A stretch of DNA of 64,000 nucleotides from Actinobacillus arthritidis (GTDB lineage Bacteria > Pseudomonadota > Gammaproteobacteria > Enterobacterales > Pasteurellaceae), in contig NZ_CP103833.1 of the NCBI RefSeq assembly GCF_029774155.1, positions 1,922,001 to 1,986,000 of the forward strand, written 5' to 3'. Positions 32,248 through 41,674 of the stretch are shown here, piece by piece (position 1 is the stretch's first letter; the number at the start of each line of letters is the position of its first letter). The notes beneath the pieces are model-generated. The model was given only the letters and a program-made list of their open reading frames with translations. It searched no databases and was not told where the DNA came from. The position numbers and the translations under genes were made by a program.

Positions 32248-34308
32248 TTAGTGTAATACTCGGTAAAGCTGTTTTAGCTTTCCGAGTTGTTTTGCTATCC
32301 ATGGACGTTTAATACCGCTATGTGATAATTGTTGTTTTTGTTGTTGTAAAATCTCAATCGCTTGTTCGGCATCGATAATTGCCATATTTTGCGGATCGAC
32401 GTATTGAGGATAATACACCAGTACCGCTGAAATAAGTTGTTCTAAGTATAATTTTCGATTACGGCGTTCGAGCGGTAGATAATCTTCGGTTAATCCCCAA
32501 TTTGAGTAGAACGGCAAGCCGTAACAATGTACAATTTTTCCACGTAATAATGCTTCAAAACCGGCTAATGAGGTTATTGTATGTATCTCGTCAACCTGAT
32601 TGATGCAATCTAAGATATTTGCATTTTCGACAATTTCATCAGCAAATTTAACCGCTTGTTCCTGTGGTATTTGTCCCTGCCTGTTACCGCTTACTACATC
32701 AGGATGCGGTTTATAAATAATATAAGCCTCAGGATTCAATTCACGCACTTTCCTCAGTAAATCCAGATTTTTCTTAATTTCTGGTGAGCCAAAGCGAATT
32801 GATGCGTCATCTTCCACTTGACCGGGTACTAAAATAGTTCGTTTGTCCGTAATACTAAGTTGGAAACCGGCGTCACCGACATTATATTTCCCAATATTCG
32901 CTTCTAATAAGCGAGTTTGTAATTTTTTCGCTAGGGCTAAATCTTGTTTGCTAAATTCTTGATGTAATAGAATTTCTTCCAATCTAGAAGCTGTTTGAGC
33001 ATTAAAATAAATACCTAAATCATCAATCACTAACGATAACGGAGCCACGAGATTGGAACCGAGCCCTACCGAACGGATAAAACCGTCTTCCATGCGTAAA
33101 AGTGGTAAGTGATGCTGTTCAGCATAAGCTAAAATATCCGGTTTTCCTTGACTCCAAATCAGCAATTTTGCATCACTTTCAAGCGGTCGTTTTTCTAATG
33201 CTTTTAACGAACGAACAAAATGTAATTTGCACAATGGAAAATTAAAAAATGGCTTGATAACAGCCTGTTTCCATAGGGACATTCCAATGCAATAAAGATG
33301 TCCACTTAGACGTTGATTCAGTATTTTAGTTTTACTTAAATAATCAATCACATCAAAAATTGTCCCGATTTGCCCATTATTCGGATTGATATAACGGCTA
33401 TATTGTAAATAAGCGGCGACAAATAACTGTATTAATGAGCGAGGTTGACGACGTTGCTCAGTTTTTAAAATATCAATATTCGGGTGGCGATCATCAGTAG
33501 CTCCCCAACCGGCGAACCAAGGCACGCCGAAAGTCACAACTTTTTTACCTAATAATAACGCTTCAAATCCCATTTGTGAGGTCACACAATACACTTTATC
33601 GATATGTTTCAGTAACGAAATCGGATTCACATCTTCTGCAAATAAACGGATACGATCACTATAACGTTGTAAATCGGTTAAATAACCTTTTTTCTTACCG
33701 TTAATAACGTCAGGATGTGTTTTTACCCAAATTTGAGCTTGCGGATTTTCGTTAATGGCGACCTCTAACATTTGTTGGAAATGCGATTCATCGGCTGAAC
33801 CGTATTTTACCGCCATATCGCCGAATGTTTGGTCAACAACTAACACAATCTCTGTGTTTTCAGATATTGTCGTAGCATAATTAAGATTATGATTATATTT
33901 TGATAATTGATGACGAATGATTAACTGAATAGCTTTTTCTGCCTGATGCAATTCGTCAGCACTTAAATGTGAAGCCAAAATTAATTGCTCTAAACGGGAA
34001 GGACGAGTTGTATCGTAATAGATACCCAAATCATCATACACGATAGAGAATGGCGGATAGCCCATTACACCCAGTCCAAGCGAGCGTAAAAAACCGTCTT
34101 CCAATGCAATATACGGAAGATGATGTTGTTCGGCATAATCTCTCGCTTTTTGTGTGGAAGGGCGCAGTCCCCAGCCAATGACATTATCGATCTTGGTCGC
34201 TATCTTAAAATGGGAATAAGCAACGATTTCGCTGTTATGCAAAAAGCTATTGAGATGGGGAATCTTTAAAATTCCACGAGAAAATATAAGAGATCTTGCT
34301 TTTTCCAT
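32248..34308 (-). CDS. KpsC-like dual Kdo transferase for the capsule linker (LipA/HcsA/PhyA type)
   Basis: This 686-residue protein shows an internal duplication typical of KpsC. The first module has LEDGFLRSLGLGVMG and YDDLGIYYDTTRPSRLE near residues 75-115; the second has MEDGFIRSVGLGSNLV and IDDLGIYFNAQTASRLE near residues 405-450. Each module carries an HPD pair (VKTHPDVINGKKKGYL; YKPHPDVVSGNRQGQI). In KpsC the two modules are beta-Kdo transferases of different linkage. CMP-Kdo from KdsB would be the donor. It is the first gene of a two-gene operon. Confidence 0.88.
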   Translation of the reverse strand: MEKARSLIFSRGILKIPHLNSFLHNSEIVAYSHFKIATKIDNVIGWGLRPSTQKARDYAEQHHLPYIALEDGFLRSLGLGVMGYPPFSIVYDDLGIYYDTTRPSRLEQLILASHLSADELHQAEKAIQLIIRHQLSKYNHNLNYATTISENTEIVLVVDQTFGDMAVKYGSADESHFQQMLEVAINENPQAQIWVKTHPDVINGKKKGYLTDLQRYSDRIRLFAEDVNPISLLKHIDKVYCVTSQMGFEALLLGKKVVTFGVPWFAGWGATDDRHPNIDILKTEQRRQPRSLIQLFVAAYLQYSRYINPNNGQIGTIFDVIDYLSKTKILNQRLSGHLYCIGMSLWKQAVIKPFFNFPLCKLHFVRSLKALEKRPLESDAKLLIWSQGKPDILAYAEQHHLPLLRMEDGFIRSVGLGSNLVAPLSLVIDDLGIYFNAQTASRLEEILLHQEFSKQDLALAKKLQTRLLEANIGKYNVGDAGFQLSITDKRTILVPGQVEDDASIRFGSPEIKKNLDLLRKVRELNPEAYIIYKPHPDVVSGNRQGQIPQEQAVKFADEIVENANILDCINQVDEIHTITSLAGFEALLRGKIVHCYGLPFYSNWGLTEDYLPLERRNRKLYLEQLISAVLVYYPQYVDPQNMAIIDAEQAIEILQQQKQQLSHSGIKRPWIAKQLGKLKQLYRVLH

Positions 34309-34405
34309 AGCTAAATTTGTTTAAAGTCAGTTGTTTCGTAAACAATATTTTACAAAACATAGAGTGTACTATTTAGTCGGCATAAAGTAAATTTGAGGCA
34401 AATAA

Positions 34406-34446
34406 AAAGCTCAAAGAAACGGAAGGTTTCTTTGAGCTTTAGCAAA
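34406..34446 (-). terminator. Terminator of the cysteine-type ABC operon
   Basis: A perfect 15-bp stem (AAAGCTCAAAGAAAC / GTTTCTTTGAGCTTT, 34406-34440) has a 5-nt loop. On the minus strand it ends in a T-run, just after the solute-binding gene. Confidence 0.85.
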
Positions 34447-34459
34447 TAGTGTGAATGTC

Positions 34460-35296
34460 TTATTGAGCAAGTAATTCTGGTTTATTACCGTAAACCGGCA
34501 CTAAAGTTTTTTCATAAGCGGCTTTTAATTTACCATTTGTTTTAAATTCGGCAATTTCTTTATTAATGAAGTCTAATAAGGCTTTGTTGCCTTTTTGTAC
34601 TGCCGGTGCAATTTGTTCCGCAGGACCTACGCTACCGATTGCCACGTCAAAATTTGGGTTTTCTTTTGCCCATGCCCAAACTAACGCATTATCGTGAGCT
34701 AACGCTACACCACGTCCGTCTTTAAGTGCGTCAAAGGTTTCTGTATTTTGGTCGAACTTTAACAGCTGAATTTCAGGATGATTTTTAGTGAAATAAGCAT
34801 CCGCAGTTGTGCCTTTGTTGACTAATAGGGTTTTGCCTTCTAATTGTTTTAGATCGGTAATTAATGCTCCTTTCGGTGAAACAACACCTAACGCCACATT
34901 CATATAAGGTGCGGCAAAATCCACCACTTCAGCACGTTCTGGTGTTTTAGTAAAGTTAGCTAAAATCAGATCAACTTTATTCGATTTCAAATATTCAACA
35001 CGGTTTGCCGCTTCAGTTAATACAAATTCCACTTTATCCGGACTGCCGAGTAAGTCATTAGCAATCTCTTTAGCAATTTCGACATCAAAGCCTTGGCTTT
35101 TTCCGTTGGAATCGACATAACCGAACGGTGGTTTATCACCAAAGACACCAATGCGAATGACGCCTTTTTCTTTAATTTGTGCCACGCTATCTTTTGCTGT
35201 TGACGATTGCGTGTTATTCCCATTGTCGCATGCGGTTAAGGTAAAGGCAGTAATTGCGGTTATCAGTAATGTTTTTAATGTTGTACTAAGTTTCAT
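34460..35296 (-). CDS. Amino-acid ABC transporter solute-binding lipoprotein, cysteine-type
   Basis: The 278-residue type 3 solute-binding protein has a lipoprotein signal ending in FTLTAC. Sequence such as DKPPFGYVDSNGKSQGFDVE, FVLTEAANRVEYLKSNKVDL and ILANFTKTPERAEVVDFAAP resembles the CjaA-type cysteine-binding proteins. It delivers its ligand to the permeases just upstream on the same strand. Cysteine is my inference; glutamate or glutamine remain possible. Confidence 0.82.
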   Translation of the reverse strand: MKLSTTLKTLLITAITAFTLTACDNGNNTQSSTAKDSVAQIKEKGVIRIGVFGDKPPFGYVDSNGKSQGFDVEIAKEIANDLLGSPDKVEFVLTEAANRVEYLKSNKVDLILANFTKTPERAEVVDFAAPYMNVALGVVSPKGALITDLKQLEGKTLLVNKGTTADAYFTKNHPEIQLLKFDQNTETFDALKDGRGVALAHDNALVWAWAKENPNFDVAIGSVGPAEQIAPAVQKGNKALLDFINKEIAEFKTNGKLKAAYEKTLVPVYGNKPELLAQ

Positions 35297-35356
35297 AGAA
35301 CTCTCCTCGTCAATATAGATTGTAAAAAATTGGCTAAATTTAACCGCTTGTATGAA

Positions 35357-36088
35357 TTAGTAATCCATCCCAGTTAAGAACTGTTTAGCTCTTTCGGTTT
35401 GCGGTTGTTTAAAAAACTGATGTGGTGGCGCTTGTTCGATAATGACACCTTTATCCATAAAGATAATCCGATCCGCCACTTTTTCGGCAAAGCCCATTTC
35501 GTGGGTGACGATTAACATCGACATACCTTCTTCCGCCAGTTCCAGTACGACATCAAGCACTTCTCGCACCATTTCCGGGTCGAGCGCGGCGGTAATTTCA
35601 TCAAGTAAAATCACTTCCGGATTCATACATAAGGCACGTACAATCGCAATACGTTGCTTTTGTCCGCCGGATAATTCTCGAGGGAAGGCGTTTTTGCGAT
35701 CTAATAAACCGACACGGGCGAGTAATTTATCCGCTTGCGCCTCCACTTCTTGGCGTGAGCGTTTTTGCGCTTTGAGCGGGCCTAATAAAATATTCTCGAT
35801 CACATTTAAATGAGCGAATAATTCGTAACTTTGGAACACCATACCGACTTTTTGACGAGAGGCTTCCCAGCTTAAATCTTTACCAAATTCACCGACATCT
35901 TGCATCACAATACTACCGCCTTGTTTTTCTTCCAAGCCGTTTATGCGGCGTAATAAGGTACTTTTACCACAGCCGGACGGGCCTAAAATCACTACGACCT
36001 CGCCTTTGGCTAAATCCAAATCTAAATTGGGAATGGCAACCGTTTCGCCATATTTTTTATGTAAATTACGGATAGAAAGTAACGCCAT
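35357..36088 (-). CDS. Polar amino-acid ABC transporter ATPase
   Basis: This 243-residue ATPase is of the GlnQ/HisP class. Walker [16 protein letters not shown] is at about residues 35-49, the Q-loop is [15 protein letters not shown], the signature is [15 protein letters not shown], Walker B is [14 protein letters not shown] and the switch is VTHEMGF. It immediately follows the second permease gene (1-bp gap), so the four genes form one operon. Confidence 0.9.
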   Translation of the reverse strand: MALLSIRNLHKKYGETVAIPNLDLDLAKGEVVVILGPSGCGKSTLLRRINGLEEKQGGSIVMQDVGEFGKDLSWEASRQKVGMVFQSYELFAHLNVIENILLGPLKAQKRSRQEVEAQADKLLARVGLLDRKNAFPRELSGGQKQRIAIVRALCMNPEVILLDEITAALDPEMVREVLDVVLELAEEGMSMLIVTHEMGFAEKVADRIIFMDKGVIIEQAPPHQFFKQPQTERAKQFLTGMDY

Positions 36089-36757
36089 TTAGCTCTCCCA
36101 TTTATGTTCTAAGCGTGTTGCAAGCAGTGACAGAGGATAACAAATCAGGAAATATAAGACGAAGATTAATCCATAGACAAAAAAGGATGCACTTGGGTTC
36201 GTCAATAACGCATTTTCAATGATTTGCTGTCCGACTTTAACCATTTCGATCACGCCAATTAAGGCGACGAGTGAACTGGTTTTGACCATACGGGTAAACA
36301 GATTAATCGCTCCCGGTAACACACGGCGTGTCCCTTGTGGTAATTCAATATATTGGAAAATCTGCCAACGATTTAGGCCTAATGCACGGGCGGATTCGAT
36401 TTGGTGTTTTTCAATCGAAGCTAATGCACCTCGTACTAAGTCGCCCATTTCGGCGATACCCCACAAGGTAAATACCCCAATACATACCCAAAAACCGCTA
36501 ATATGCAGATTAAACCAAGTAGATAACCCAAAGTAGAGGGCAAATAACCATACTAAAATCGGCACAATCCGAATAGTTTCTAAATAAAAGCGACAAACAG
36601 CACGTACAAAAACATGGTTTGCTCGCATCAGTAGGCCGAATAGTGTGCCGAATACCAAGGATAAACCGACCGAAATAAATGAAATCTGGGCAGTTAGCCA
36701 TAAACCTTGAGAGAGTCTTGCGGCATTTTGCCCTTCAAATAACCAATCAAATCCCAT
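36089..36757 (-). CDS. Polar amino-acid ABC transporter permease (second)
   Basis: This His/Glu/Gln-type permease of about 222 residues has around five membrane segments. The EAA loop reads EKHQIESARALGLNRWQIF. I chose the ATG at 36757 (MGFDWLFEGQ), which has a GGAG site and overlaps the preceding permease gene by 11 bp; a further 27 nt of frame upstream is unlikely to be used. Confidence 0.88.
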   Translation of the reverse strand: MGFDWLFEGQNAARLSQGLWLTAQISFISVGLSLVFGTLFGLLMRANHVFVRAVCRFYLETIRIVPILVWLFALYFGLSTWFNLHISGFWVCIGVFTLWGIAEMGDLVRGALASIEKHQIESARALGLNRWQIFQYIELPQGTRRVLPGAINLFTRMVKTSSLVALIGVIEMVKVGQQIIENALLTNPSASFFVYGLIFVLYFLICYPLSLLATRLEHKWES

Positions 36758-37406
36758 ATTTTGCACTCCGTACTTTATTTTCAAAGTGGCGAGCTAACAA
36801 TGAAATCGGCAATAAAATTACTAAATAGCTGGCGAATAATAAAAACAAGGCTTCATTGGTTTTGTAATCCATCCCGATAATATCTTTGGTGACAAACATT
36901 AATTCCGCCACAGCAACCGCACTGATGACCGATGTTTCTTTAATTAAAAATAGAACATTTGCACCAATAGCCGGAATGGATACCGCCCATGCTTGCGGAA
37001 AAATGACATAGCGAAATACTTGAAAACGGTTTAACCCAACCGCTTTTGCCGCCTCGGTTTGCCCTTTTGGTACTGCAAGTAAACCGGCACGTAACGCTTC
37101 CGCCATATAACTTGTCCCAAGAAAAACTAACGCAATAATACCGCAGGTAAAACCGTCCCATTTAATGCCTATTTTCGGTAAGCCGTAATAAAGAAAGAAG
37201 AGTTGAATGAGCAGAGGAGTATTACGAGATATTTCAATATACCCACGAGCCAAGCGGTTAAACGGTTTGACTTGATAAGCGGTAACAATAGCGATCAATA
37301 AGCCGAAAATTAACGACAACAAAATCCCCCAAAATGAAAGTTGGAGCGTAATCACTGTTGCGTCAATAAAGCGTGGAATCGCATTAACAACGTAAGACCA
37401 ATTCAT
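36747..37406 (-). CDS. Polar amino-acid ABC transporter permease (first)
   Basis: The 219-residue permease has IVTAYQVKPFNRLARGYIEI, a binding-protein-dependent transport signature, and the EAA loop PKGQTEAAKAVGLNRFQVF. It pairs with the second permease to form the channel. It is the first gene of the operon; the 227-bp upstream gap to fklB must hold the promoter. I found no MetJ-type box there. Confidence 0.9.
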   Translation of the reverse strand: MNWSYVVNAIPRFIDATVITLQLSFWGILLSLIFGLLIAIVTAYQVKPFNRLARGYIEISRNTPLLIQLFFLYYGLPKIGIKWDGFTCGIIALVFLGTSYMAEALRAGLLAVPKGQTEAAKAVGLNRFQVFRYVIFPQAWAVSIPAIGANVLFLIKETSVISAVAVAELMFVTKDIIGMDYKTNEALFLLFASYLVILLPISLLARHFENKVRSAKYGI

Positions 37407-37576
37407 AGTAAATAGTAGGTGAGGTTAAGACAAGATGCTTAAAAAACTGATAAAGATTCTGGATCGAATTGAGAGGAAATGGAAAGTATAAGAAGCTATC
37501 TTTTATAACCTTTTGTTATGAAAATATAATGTAAAAAAAGACCGCTTGTATTTGTGGGAAATATTTAATCAAGAAA

Positions 37577-37607
37577 AAACCTCTAAGTGTTTAGCACCTA
37601 GAGGTTT
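37577..37607 (-). terminator. Terminator of fklB
   Basis: AAACCTCTA / TAGAGGTTT (37577-37607) pairs around GTGTTTAGCACC-type loop sequence. On the minus strand the stem is followed by a T6 run, directly downstream of the FKBP gene. Confidence 0.82.
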
Positions 37608-37633
37608 AATAAGGGAAATAGAATGATTAATGA

Positions 37634-38263
37634 TTATAGAATATCTAATAATTCAACTTCAAAAATTAATGTAGCAAACGGAGGAATTGATGCACCTGCG
37701 CCACGTTCGCCGTATGCTAACTCTTGTGGAATAGTTAAACGCCATTTTGAACCGACAGTCATTAATTGTAATGCTTCGGTCCAACCTTTGATGACACCTC
37801 CAACCGGAAATTCAGCCGGCGTACCACGTTTTACTGAACTGTCAAATACAGTACCGTCAATTAATGAGCCGGTATAATGTACACGCACGGTACTGTCTGC
37901 GGTCGGTTTTGCACCGTTACCTTCCGTTAATACTTCGTATTGTAAACCGGAGTCAGTCACTACGACACCTTTCGCTTTCTTATTTTCTTCTAAGAATGCT
38001 TTGTTGTCCGCTTCAATCGCTTTAAATGCTTCTGCTTGCGCTGCTTCCGCTCTTGCACCTAATTCTTGTAATGTCGCGGTTACTTCATTAAGGTCAATTG
38101 CTGGAGGGTTTTGGTTTAAGACATCGTTGATGCCGCGAGCAACGGCTTCTGCGTCAACGTCCATTCCGCTACTTAATAATTGTTGACCGATTTGTAAACC
38201 GATACCGTAACCACCTTTTGCTTCTGTGCTATCTAAAGTGACTGAATTAAAATCTAATGCCAT
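37634..38263 (-). CDS. fklB: FklB-type FKBP peptidyl-prolyl isomerase
   Basis: The 209-residue protein matches E. coli FklB (206). The N-terminal dimerisation domain includes [15 protein letters not shown]. The C-terminal FKBP domain has [31 protein letters not shown] and [15 protein letters not shown]. It catalyses prolyl isomerisation and assists folding. There is no signal peptide, so it is cytoplasmic. Confidence 0.92.
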   Translation of the reverse strand: MALDFNSVTLDSTEAKGGYGIGLQIGQQLLSSGMDVDAEAVARGINDVLNQNPPAIDLNEVTATLQELGARAEAAQAEAFKAIEADNKAFLEENKKAKGVVVTDSGLQYEVLTEGNGAKPTADSTVRVHYTGSLIDGTVFDSSVKRGTPAEFPVGGVIKGWTEALQLMTVGSKWRLTIPQELAYGERGAGASIPPFATLIFEVELLDIL

Positions 38264-38609
38264 AGTTTTTCCTTGTTATGTTATTAAAAAATGAAAGATG
38301 TTTTATTTTATGGGGGTAATTTTTAAGAATACAAGCCCAATACAAAGGAATATTTTACAATGCGGAATAGCGTAAAATTTAGGATAAAGTATAGACTTAT
38401 TTTTCTGGTTGAATGATGACCAGTTAGAATGCGGCTTTTTACGTAAATTGACATAGTTTTTCCTGAAAAATAAGTAAATAAGCTGTTTTCAAGCTGTTTG
38501 CTATATGTTTAGAACTGGTTGGAGCAAACGTTTTACAAATTGAGTAAAGGTATAAGTTAAAATATAATCCGCAGTCTCTTTTTTTGATAGATTTGAGGTA
38601 CTAATTCGG
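38264..38609 (+). promoter_or_regulatory. Promoter region of the membrane protein gene with PurR-like site
   Basis: A sigma70-type promoter is visible: TTGAGT at 38540-38545, a 17-bp spacer and TATAAT at 38563-38568. Just upstream, GAGCAAACGTTTTACA (38522-38537) matches the core of the PurR operator (GCAAACGTTT). The rest of the gap also serves fklB on the minus strand. No gene is visible. Confidence 0.55.
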
Positions 38610-39341
38610 ATGCTTGGGATTATCAATAAAATTGTTTCATCTTCCCTTTCTATGGCTTTTTTAGGCGTACTTAGTTGGTCGGCGACCTATTCTTACGGCT
38701 GGGCACAGGCTTACTTTTACGGGTTTCCGTTATGGTATGTGGATATCGGTGCTGGCAATGTTGCTCGTAGCCTCGGCTATGTGCTTTATGTGACGTTAAT
38801 TCTTTGCTCCACCTATTTGATTGGACTATTTTTATTAATTAAGGCGAAACCGTTTCTCAGTGTTTCTTGTGTAAAATTAGTTCGGGCAGGGATTTTATGT
38901 GCGATTGCTTCATTGCCGATTTTGATTATCAGCACGTTACTTACCGGTAAAATCCATCAAAACAGTATTATTGCCTATTGCTGTGTTGTGGTACTGTTTA
39001 TTTTAATTTTCCGTCATTCGATTACTCGACATATCAGCAATATTAATATTCATACCGCCATTAATTTCTTCCAAAGTCATAAGAGTTACGTCTTGATGTT
39101 TACCTATGCTTATTTTGTCTTATTTGCCTTTATGGTCGGTTATTTACGACCGCACTTTAAGACACGTTTCGATATGATCGAAGTTAATAACACGATGTAT
39201 TATATTTTAGCTAAATACAATAAGACTTTCATTTTATCGAAAGAACTCAAACTAGATAATGATGAATTTTATCTGTATGAGTTAAATCCGAATCAGCTTG
39301 GTCATATTCATATGATCGATATTAATCATTCACTTAATTAA
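38610..39341 (+). CDS. Hypothetical inner-membrane protein
   Basis: The 243-residue protein has four or five membrane segments: SMAFLGVLSWSATYSYGW, LGYVLYVTLILCSTYLIGLF, AGILCAIASLPILIISTLL, IAYCCVVVLFILIF and SYVLMFTYAYFVLFAFMVGY. A hydrophilic C-terminal tail of about 65 residues follows. I recognise no family. It stands alone, with a clear promoter and a USS-type terminator shared with the comEA-like gene. Confidence 0.7.
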   Translation: MLGIINKIVSSSLSMAFLGVLSWSATYSYGWAQAYFYGFPLWYVDIGAGNVARSLGYVLYVTLILCSTYLIGLFLLIKAKPFLSVSCVKLVRAGILCAIASLPILIISTLLTGKIHQNSIIAYCCVVVLFILIFRHSITRHISNINIHTAINFFQSHKSYVLMFTYAYFVLFAFMVGYLRPHFKTRFDMIEVNNTMYYILAKYNKTFILSKELKLDNDEFYLYELNPNQLGHIHMIDINHSLN

Positions 39342-39348
39342 ATAAAAA

Positions 39349-39389
39349 AGCGGTCTGATCTTGCAATTTTTTTGCGAAATCAGACCGCT
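39349..39389. terminator. Bidirectional terminator made of inverted uptake signals
   Basis: AGCGGTCTGA (39349-39358) and TCAGACCGCT (39380-39389) pair perfectly around a T-rich loop that itself contains TTGCAA/TTGCGAA. It lies between convergent genes. Confidence 0.75.
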
Positions 39390-39405
39390 AATCATCTCTA
39401 AAGGA

Positions 39406-40017
39406 TTAGAATGTTAAAAATGGTGATACTTTCTCAATCGTTGCAGCACCAATGCCGGAAATATTGGATAATTCAGCCGCATTTTTAATTTTGCCGACAG
39501 TATTGCGATAGTCGATAATTGCTTTAGCTTTCGCTTCACCGATACCGCTTAAGGTTTGTAAGGTTTTTGCGTCAGCGGTATTAATATTTACTTTTGCAGA
39601 AGCCGGTACTTTTGCCATTGATGCTTTAGCCGCAGTTACTTTTTCTGCCGTTTGTGCTTTAACGCCATTCATTTTCTCTGCCGCTTGTGCTTTTACAGCT
39701 GTCACCTTTTCTTTCGATGCGTTTTTCATATCAGTCGCTTTATCTTTTGCAGATGTTTTGACTGAATTTAAAGCATCTTTTGCCGTCATCACTTTATTCG
39801 TGGTTTGATCTTTTGCGACATTTAAGGTTTCTTTTGCCGTTTTTACTTGCGTATTTAATGCCTTTGTCGCACTTTCTTTTGTCATAGATACTTGATTTTT
39901 AGCTGTATTTTTTACTGCATCGCTCATTGTTGAAAGCGGATTATTCGTTTCTGCAAATGAAGTAGCGGATACAGCCATTGCAACAGCTAGAGTTAAAAGT
40001 GTTTTTAATGATTTCAT
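39406..40017 (-). CDS. comEA: ComEA-like DNA-binding protein with long helical linker
   Basis: The 203-residue protein has a signal peptide (LLTLAVAMAVSATSFA). About 110 residues of repetitive Lys/Ala/Thr-rich helix follow (KTAKETLNVAKDQTTNKVMT-type heptads), then a C-terminal helix-hairpin-helix pair (VNINTADAKTLQTLSGIG; AAELSNISGIGAATIEKV). ComEA/ComE1 proteins bind incoming DNA in the periplasm during natural transformation. The HhH domain is standard, but the linker is much longer than in the ComE1 proteins I know. I found no clear CRP-S site upstream. Confidence 0.82.
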   Translation of the reverse strand: MKSLKTLLTLAVAMAVSATSFAETNNPLSTMSDAVKNTAKNQVSMTKESATKALNTQVKTAKETLNVAKDQTTNKVMTAKDALNSVKTSAKDKATDMKNASKEKVTAVKAQAAEKMNGVKAQTAEKVTAAKASMAKVPASAKVNINTADAKTLQTLSGIGEAKAKAIIDYRNTVGKIKNAAELSNISGIGAATIEKVSPFLTF

Positions 40018-40229
40018 TGTGAGATTTCCTCAGTTAATAGAAAAAATAAGATTAAAACGTGTTTCAATCAAAAGTTGCCTACTCAGACTGACAAATAAAT
40101 GGTTAGTTCAAAGAATCTCATTGAATGATGAAACATTGTACAGCTTTTTAGTAGGAAATTTGTTCTAATAATTACTTAAAATCTATAACAACAAGAATCT
40201 ATTCAAAATTAATAATTAAGGATTGAAAA

Positions 40230-41525
40230 ATGCGTATAAGTCCAGAAGTCGAACAGGCAATTTTATTAACTGTACAGCAAGAAGTTGTGCCAGCATTAGG
40301 TTGTACCGAACCGGTTTCTTTAGCCTTGGCATCTGCGGTAGCTTGCCAATATTTAGGCTTATTACCGGATCGAATCGAAGCTAAGGTTTCGCCGAATTTA
40401 ATGAAAAACGGTATGGGAGTTACCGTACCCGGGACAGGTACGGTCGGTTTAACAATGGCGGCAATCGGGGCGATTGGCGGCGATCCAAATGGTGGTTTAG
40501 AAGTCTTAAAACATATTACTGCCGAGCAAGTAGAACTTGCCAAACAAATGATTAACGAGCAGAAAATTGAAGTCAGTATTTCTGACACCGAGCATATTCT
40601 CTATTCCGAGGCAACACTATTTAATGCTGATCAGCAAGTCAAAGTGCGTATTGTCGCTCATCATACCAATGTGATTTATATTGAGAAGAACGGTGAATTA
40701 CTGTTTTCCAAACCTTGTGTTGTGGAAAGTGAAAATGCGGAAAATGTCTTTGCAAATCTTACGGCGAAAGATATTTATGATTTTTCCTTAAATGTGGAAT
40801 TAGAGAAGATTAGCTTTATTCAACAAGCGGCAATTTTAAATAGTGCGTTATCGCAAGAAGGCTTAAATCAGGATTACGGTTTACATATCGGGCGTACCTT
40901 GCAAAAACAAATTGGTAAAGGATTAATTAGCGATGATTTGCTTAATCGTATCGTGATTGAAACCACCGCGCCGAGTGACGCACGTATGGGCGGAGCAAAT
41001 TTGCCAGCAATGAGTAATTCGGGCTCAGGTAATCAAGGGATTACCGCAACCATGCCGGTAGTCGTTGTTGCCCGTCATTTAGCCGCGAGTGAAGCACAAC
41101 TGATTCGAGCGTTATTTCTTTCGCATTTAATGGCGATTTATATTCATAGCAAATTACCGAAACTCTCTGCGTTATGTGCGGTCACTACGGCGGCAATGGG
41201 CAGTTGTGCCGGTGTGGCGTGGTTATTAACCGGTAAATTTGAGGCGATTAGTATGGCAATCAGCAGTATGATCGGAGATATCAGCGGTATTATTTGTGAC
41301 GGTGCGGCAAATAGCTGTGCGATGAAAGTTTCAACCAGTGTGAGTTCTAGTTATAAATCAATCTTAATGGCATTGGATAACACCCAAGTGACGGGTAATG
41401 AAGGGATTGTCGAACACCAAATTGACCGTTCGATCAACAATCTTTGTGCGATCGCTTCTCGCAGTATGCAATATACGGATCGCCAAGTGATTGAAATTAT
41501 GGTTAGCAAACCAAAAAATCTATAA
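40230..41525 (+). CDS. cyuA: CyuA (YhaM), L-cysteine desulfidase
   Basis: The 431-residue UPF0597 protein has VPALGCTEPVSLALASAV near residue 22, GTGTVGLTMAAIGAIGGDP and the Cys-containing late segments ISGIICDGAANSCAMK. The enzyme uses a [4Fe-4S] cluster to split cysteine into pyruvate, ammonia and sulfide. The ATG at 40230 follows AAGGATTG. The neighbouring cystine-type importer (41675-43162) would supply substrate. Confidence 0.9.
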   Translation: MRISPEVEQAILLTVQQEVVPALGCTEPVSLALASAVACQYLGLLPDRIEAKVSPNLMKNGMGVTVPGTGTVGLTMAAIGAIGGDPNGGLEVLKHITAEQVELAKQMINEQKIEVSISDTEHILYSEATLFNADQQVKVRIVAHHTNVIYIEKNGELLFSKPCVVESENAENVFANLTAKDIYDFSLNVELEKISFIQQAAILNSALSQEGLNQDYGLHIGRTLQKQIGKGLISDDLLNRIVIETTAPSDARMGGANLPAMSNSGSGNQGITATMPVVVVARHLAASEAQLIRALFLSHLMAIYIHSKLPKLSALCAVTTAAMGSCAGVAWLLTGKFEAISMAISSMIGDISGIICDGAANSCAMKVSTSVSSSYKSILMALDNTQVTGNEGIVEHQIDRSINNLCAIASRSMQYTDRQVIEIMVSKPKNL

Positions 41526-41546
41526 TTTCTAGCCACTAAAAATAAC

Positions 41547-41590
41547 AAGCGGTAAAATTTGCATAAATTTTAGCAAATTTTACCGCTTCT
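41547..41590 (+). terminator. Perfect inverted uptake-signal terminator after cyuA
   Basis: AAGCGGTAAAATTTGC (41547-41562) and GCAAATTTTACCGCTT (41573-41588) form a perfect 16-bp stem followed by CTTTTCTT. This separates cyuA from the downstream ABC operon. Confidence 0.85.
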
Positions 41591-41600
41591 TTTCTTATTT

Positions 41601-41624
41601 AGCCGTCTAGACGTATACATTTCC
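41601..41624 (+). promoter_or_regulatory. Tandem MetJ-type boxes
   Basis: AGCCGTCT (41601-41608) and AGACGTAT (41609-41616) are adjacent octamers, each matching the MetJ box AGACGTCT at 7 of 8 positions. A third, weaker octamer (ACATTTCC) follows. MetJ binds tandem octamers in exactly this head-to-tail spacing. They lie 50-75 bp before the permease start. Confidence 0.65.
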
Positions 41625-41674
41625 ATCTATATCACTTAGAATTTAACACTCAATAGATTAATTTAGGAAAGCCT

